Assembly: GCA_964488535.1 (NCBI GenBank)
Contig: CAZAUT010000024.1
Coordinates: 1 to 14,327, forward strand
Length of the DNA stretch: 14,327 bases
Reading direction: 5' to 3'
From: GWB1-38-13 sp964488535
GTDB lineage: Bacteria; Patescibacteriota; Microgenomatia; UBA8517
This document shows, piece by piece, positions 12,486 to 14,327 of this stretch. The stretch's first letter is position 1. Every line of letters begins with the position of its first letter. Made by a program: the position numbers and the translations under genes. The notes under the pieces are model-generated. The model was not told where the DNA came from, did no database searches, and worked only from the letters and a program-made list of their open reading frames with translations.

Positions 12486-14327
12486 ATGATTGATATTAAA
12501 AGGATCAGAATATTTTCTATTCGCGACGATGAGGATGATCTGGTAAACTGTACAGACTCGCGCTATGCTTTGAGTATGTGGAAGGACAGTTTTCAAAAAA
12601 GAAGAGCAATCAGAAGAAGTGCAAAAAAATATTTAAGGAACAAAAATATTCCCAAGTTTGGCAATATTTTCTATAAATTACCGAAACTTGCGTTTTTTGG
12701 GGTTCTCATTCTTTTTATCGTTGGGATTGCAGTGCTTTCCTATGTCGCCTACGAACTACCCACTCCTGATAAAATCGTAAGACGTGATGGTTTTTCAACG
12801 AAAATAATGGATAGGAACGGTGAGGTTTTATACGATATTTACCGTGACGAGAAAAGAATACCGGTAAAAATGGAGGACGTTCCGCAATATTTAAAAGAAG
12901 CAACTGTTGCTATCGAAGATAAAAATTTTTACGAACATGAAGGTTTTGATATATTTGGAATTATTCGTGGATTTACGCGGGCATTTACCAGAGGAAGGGC
13001 ACAGGGAGGTTCGACTTTAACTCAGCAGTTAGTGAAGAACGTACTTTTAAGCTCGGAAAGATCTATCATTAGGAAGGTAAAGGAGTTTGTACTGGCAGTC
13101 CAGATCGAGAGAAAGTATTCAAAAGACGAAATATTATTAATGTACCTAAACGAGGCCCCCTATGGTGGAACTTCTTGGGGTGTCCAGGCAGCAGCGGAAA
13201 GTTATTTCGACAAGAGTGTCTCTGACTTAACCCTGGTGGAATCGGCAATATTGGCGGGTTTGCCTCAAAGGCCATCCTATTATTCGCCGTACTCGTCGAA
13301 TCCGAAAGCATATGTTTCGCGTACAACAGATGTTCTTCGCAGAATGAGGGAGGATGGAAAAATAACATCAGAACAGGAAGAAGAATCGGTCGAAATACTT
13401 GAGGAATTTGAATTTGCCGGTAAAGGCGGAAATTTTAAGGCACCGCATTTTGTTCAATATGTTAAGGATATTCTGGAGGAGAAATACGGTGAATCAATAA
13501 TCGAACAGGGTGGTTATGAGGTTACGACTTCTCTTGATTGGAAATTACAGGAGGAAGCACAAAATATTGTCGCGCAAGAGATCGAAAAAGTTGAGAATCT
13601 TAACATTACAAACGGATCGGTGGTTGCAATGGATCCGCAAACGGGTGAAATATTGGCAATGGTTGGATCAAAAGATTATTCTGCCGAAGACTACGACGGA
13701 CAGGTTAACGTTACACTTTCTCTAAGGCAGCCGGGTTCTGCAATAAAACCAATCACTTATGTCACGGCATTTAAAAAATATTACACCCCGTCAACAATGT
13801 TAATGGATGTCCCGACGGAATTTCCCGGAGGGGTGGGTCAGCCGGTGTATAAACCTGTCAACTATGACGGAAAATACCGCGGTCCAATCCAACTCAGATA
13901 CGCTCTTGCAAACTCGATTAATATTCCGGCCGTTAAACTTTTAGCGATGGTTGGAATAAAAAATGTATTACAAACCGCTTATGATTTGGGAATCACGTCA
14001 CTTGAACCAACGAACGAAACACTTTCGCGCGTAGGTCTTTCTCTGACCCTTGGGGGCGGTGAAGTACGATTATTGGAATTAACCGGGGCGTATTCGGCCT
14101 TTTTAAATGAAGGGTATAAAGTCAAGCCGTCGGCAATTTTGAAGATTGTGGACAGCAGCGGAAAGGTTTTGGAGGAATACAGGAATGAAAAAGACAAAAG
14201 AGTTTTAACCCAAGAAGAAGCATTTTTAATAGCCGACATTCTTTCCGACAACAAAGCACGCTCGATGGTGTTTGGAGAAAATTCTCTTCTGAATATTCCG
14301 GGGAGACAGGTTGCCGTAAAAACCGGA
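12486..14327 (+). CDS. Class A penicillin-binding protein (PBP1A-type), 3' truncated by window
   Basis: 614 codons are visible from the ATG at 12486, the first start after an in-frame TAA at 12471. A basic cytoplasmic tail (1-66) precedes a transmembrane helix (about 68-89). The GT51 glycosyltransferase domain (about 100-290) polymerises lipid II: catalytic Glu144 lies in AIEDKNFYEHEG, followed by GGSTLTQQLVKN (174-185) and RKYSKDEILLMYLNE (209-223). The transpeptidase domain starts near 375 and crosslinks peptidoglycan: SxxK is Ser418-Ala-Ile-Lys421 in RQPGSAIKP, SxN is Ser477-Ile-Asn479, and KTG is 612-614, the last three codons of the window. All catalytic motifs are intact. It is transcribed away from tyrS. 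The missing end should hold the rest of the transpeptidase fold and possibly a C-terminal extension. Confidence 0.95.
   Translation, partial: MIDIKRIRIFSIRDDEDDLVNCTDSRYALSMWKDSFQKRRAIRRSAKKYLRNKNIPKFGNIFYKLPKLAFFGVLILFIVGIAVLSYVAYELPTPDKIVRRDGFSTKIMDRNGEVLYDIYRDEKRIPVKMEDVPQYLKEATVAIEDKNFYEHEGFDIFGIIRGFTRAFTRGRAQGGSTLTQQLVKNVLLSSERSIIRKVKEFVLAVQIERKYSKDEILLMYLNEAPYGGTSWGVQAAAESYFDKSVSDLTLVESAILAGLPQRPSYYSPYSSNPKAYVSRTTDVLRRMREDGKITSEQEEESVEILEEFEFAGKGGNFKAPHFVQYVKDILEEKYGESIIEQGGYEVTTSLDWKLQEEAQNIVAQEIEKVENLNITNGSVVAMDPQTGEILAMVGSKDYSAEDYDGQVNVTLSLRQPGSAIKPITYVTAFKKYYTPSTMLMDVPTEFPGGVGQPVYKPVNYDGKYRGPIQLRYALANSINIPAVKLLAMVGIKNVLQTAYDLGITSLEPTNETLSRVGLSLTLGGGEVRLLELTGAYSAFLNEGYKVKPSAILKIVDSSGKVLEEYRNEKDKRVLTQEEAFLIADILSDNKARSMVFGENSLLNIPGRQVAVKTG

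Noticed and set aside
12357..12596. 79-codon minus-strand ORF
   Set aside because: It runs antisense through the first codons of the PBP gene and an inverted-repeat element, starts at TTG, and has no recognisable pattern.

Overview
The window looks like chromosomal DNA of a Candidate Phyla Radiation (Patescibacteria) bacterium, perhaps Microgenomates or Katanobacteria. This placement is inferred from gene content and style. The pilins carry the 'SARDAQRxxxL' helix typical of this group, starts rarely have a Shine-Dalgarno sequence, NusB and S16 are short, and an acyl-carrier-like gene sits beside rnc without obvious fatty-acid synthesis genes. TGA is used as a normal stop (for example at the ends of rpsP and the ACP-like gene), so the recoded Gracilibacteria/Absconditabacteria code is excluded. 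Nothing indicates a plasmid, phage or insertion sequence with a transposase.

Positions 1-6178 (+ strand) hold a type IV pilus locus. It starts with the 3' end of a cysteine-rich extracellular protein. Five consecutive class III prepilin-like genes follow, then a PilX/GspK-like minor pilin, then pilM, pilN and pilO, the inner-membrane alignment platform. The pilB, pilT, pilC and pilD functions are not in the window. The genes lie 1-12 nt apart except for two longer gaps, which suggests one long operon.

Positions 6221-8319 (- strand) hold a housekeeping operon read rpmF, nusB, ACP-like, rnc, rpsP, khpA (L32, antitermination factor, carrier-like protein, RNase III, S16, KH-domain RNA-binding protein). 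It converges on pilO. The 53-codon rpmF has a recognisable, almost leaderless promoter. A 12-bp perfect hairpin lies directly behind rnc.

Positions 8562-12141 (- strand) hold recG and tyrS, separated by 415 bp. That spacer contains tandem 7-bp repeats, an inverted repeat with GTCATYCTGA-type ends, and a likely 35-residue single-span membrane protein. A divergent 344-bp spacer follows, with another inverted-repeat element and a compact, GC-richer, hairpin-dense patch that also reads as a short ORF. Positions 12486-14327 (+ strand) hold a class A penicillin-binding protein, cut by the window edge exactly at its KTG motif.

Most of the window is conserved core and pilus machinery. I found no convincing undescribed multi-gene system. 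The items most worth a second look are the ACP homologue without its phosphopantetheine serine, the 35-residue membrane protein, the structured or coding patch upstream of tyrS, the family of 7-bp-period tracts at gene borders, and the disulfide-rich minor pilin set.
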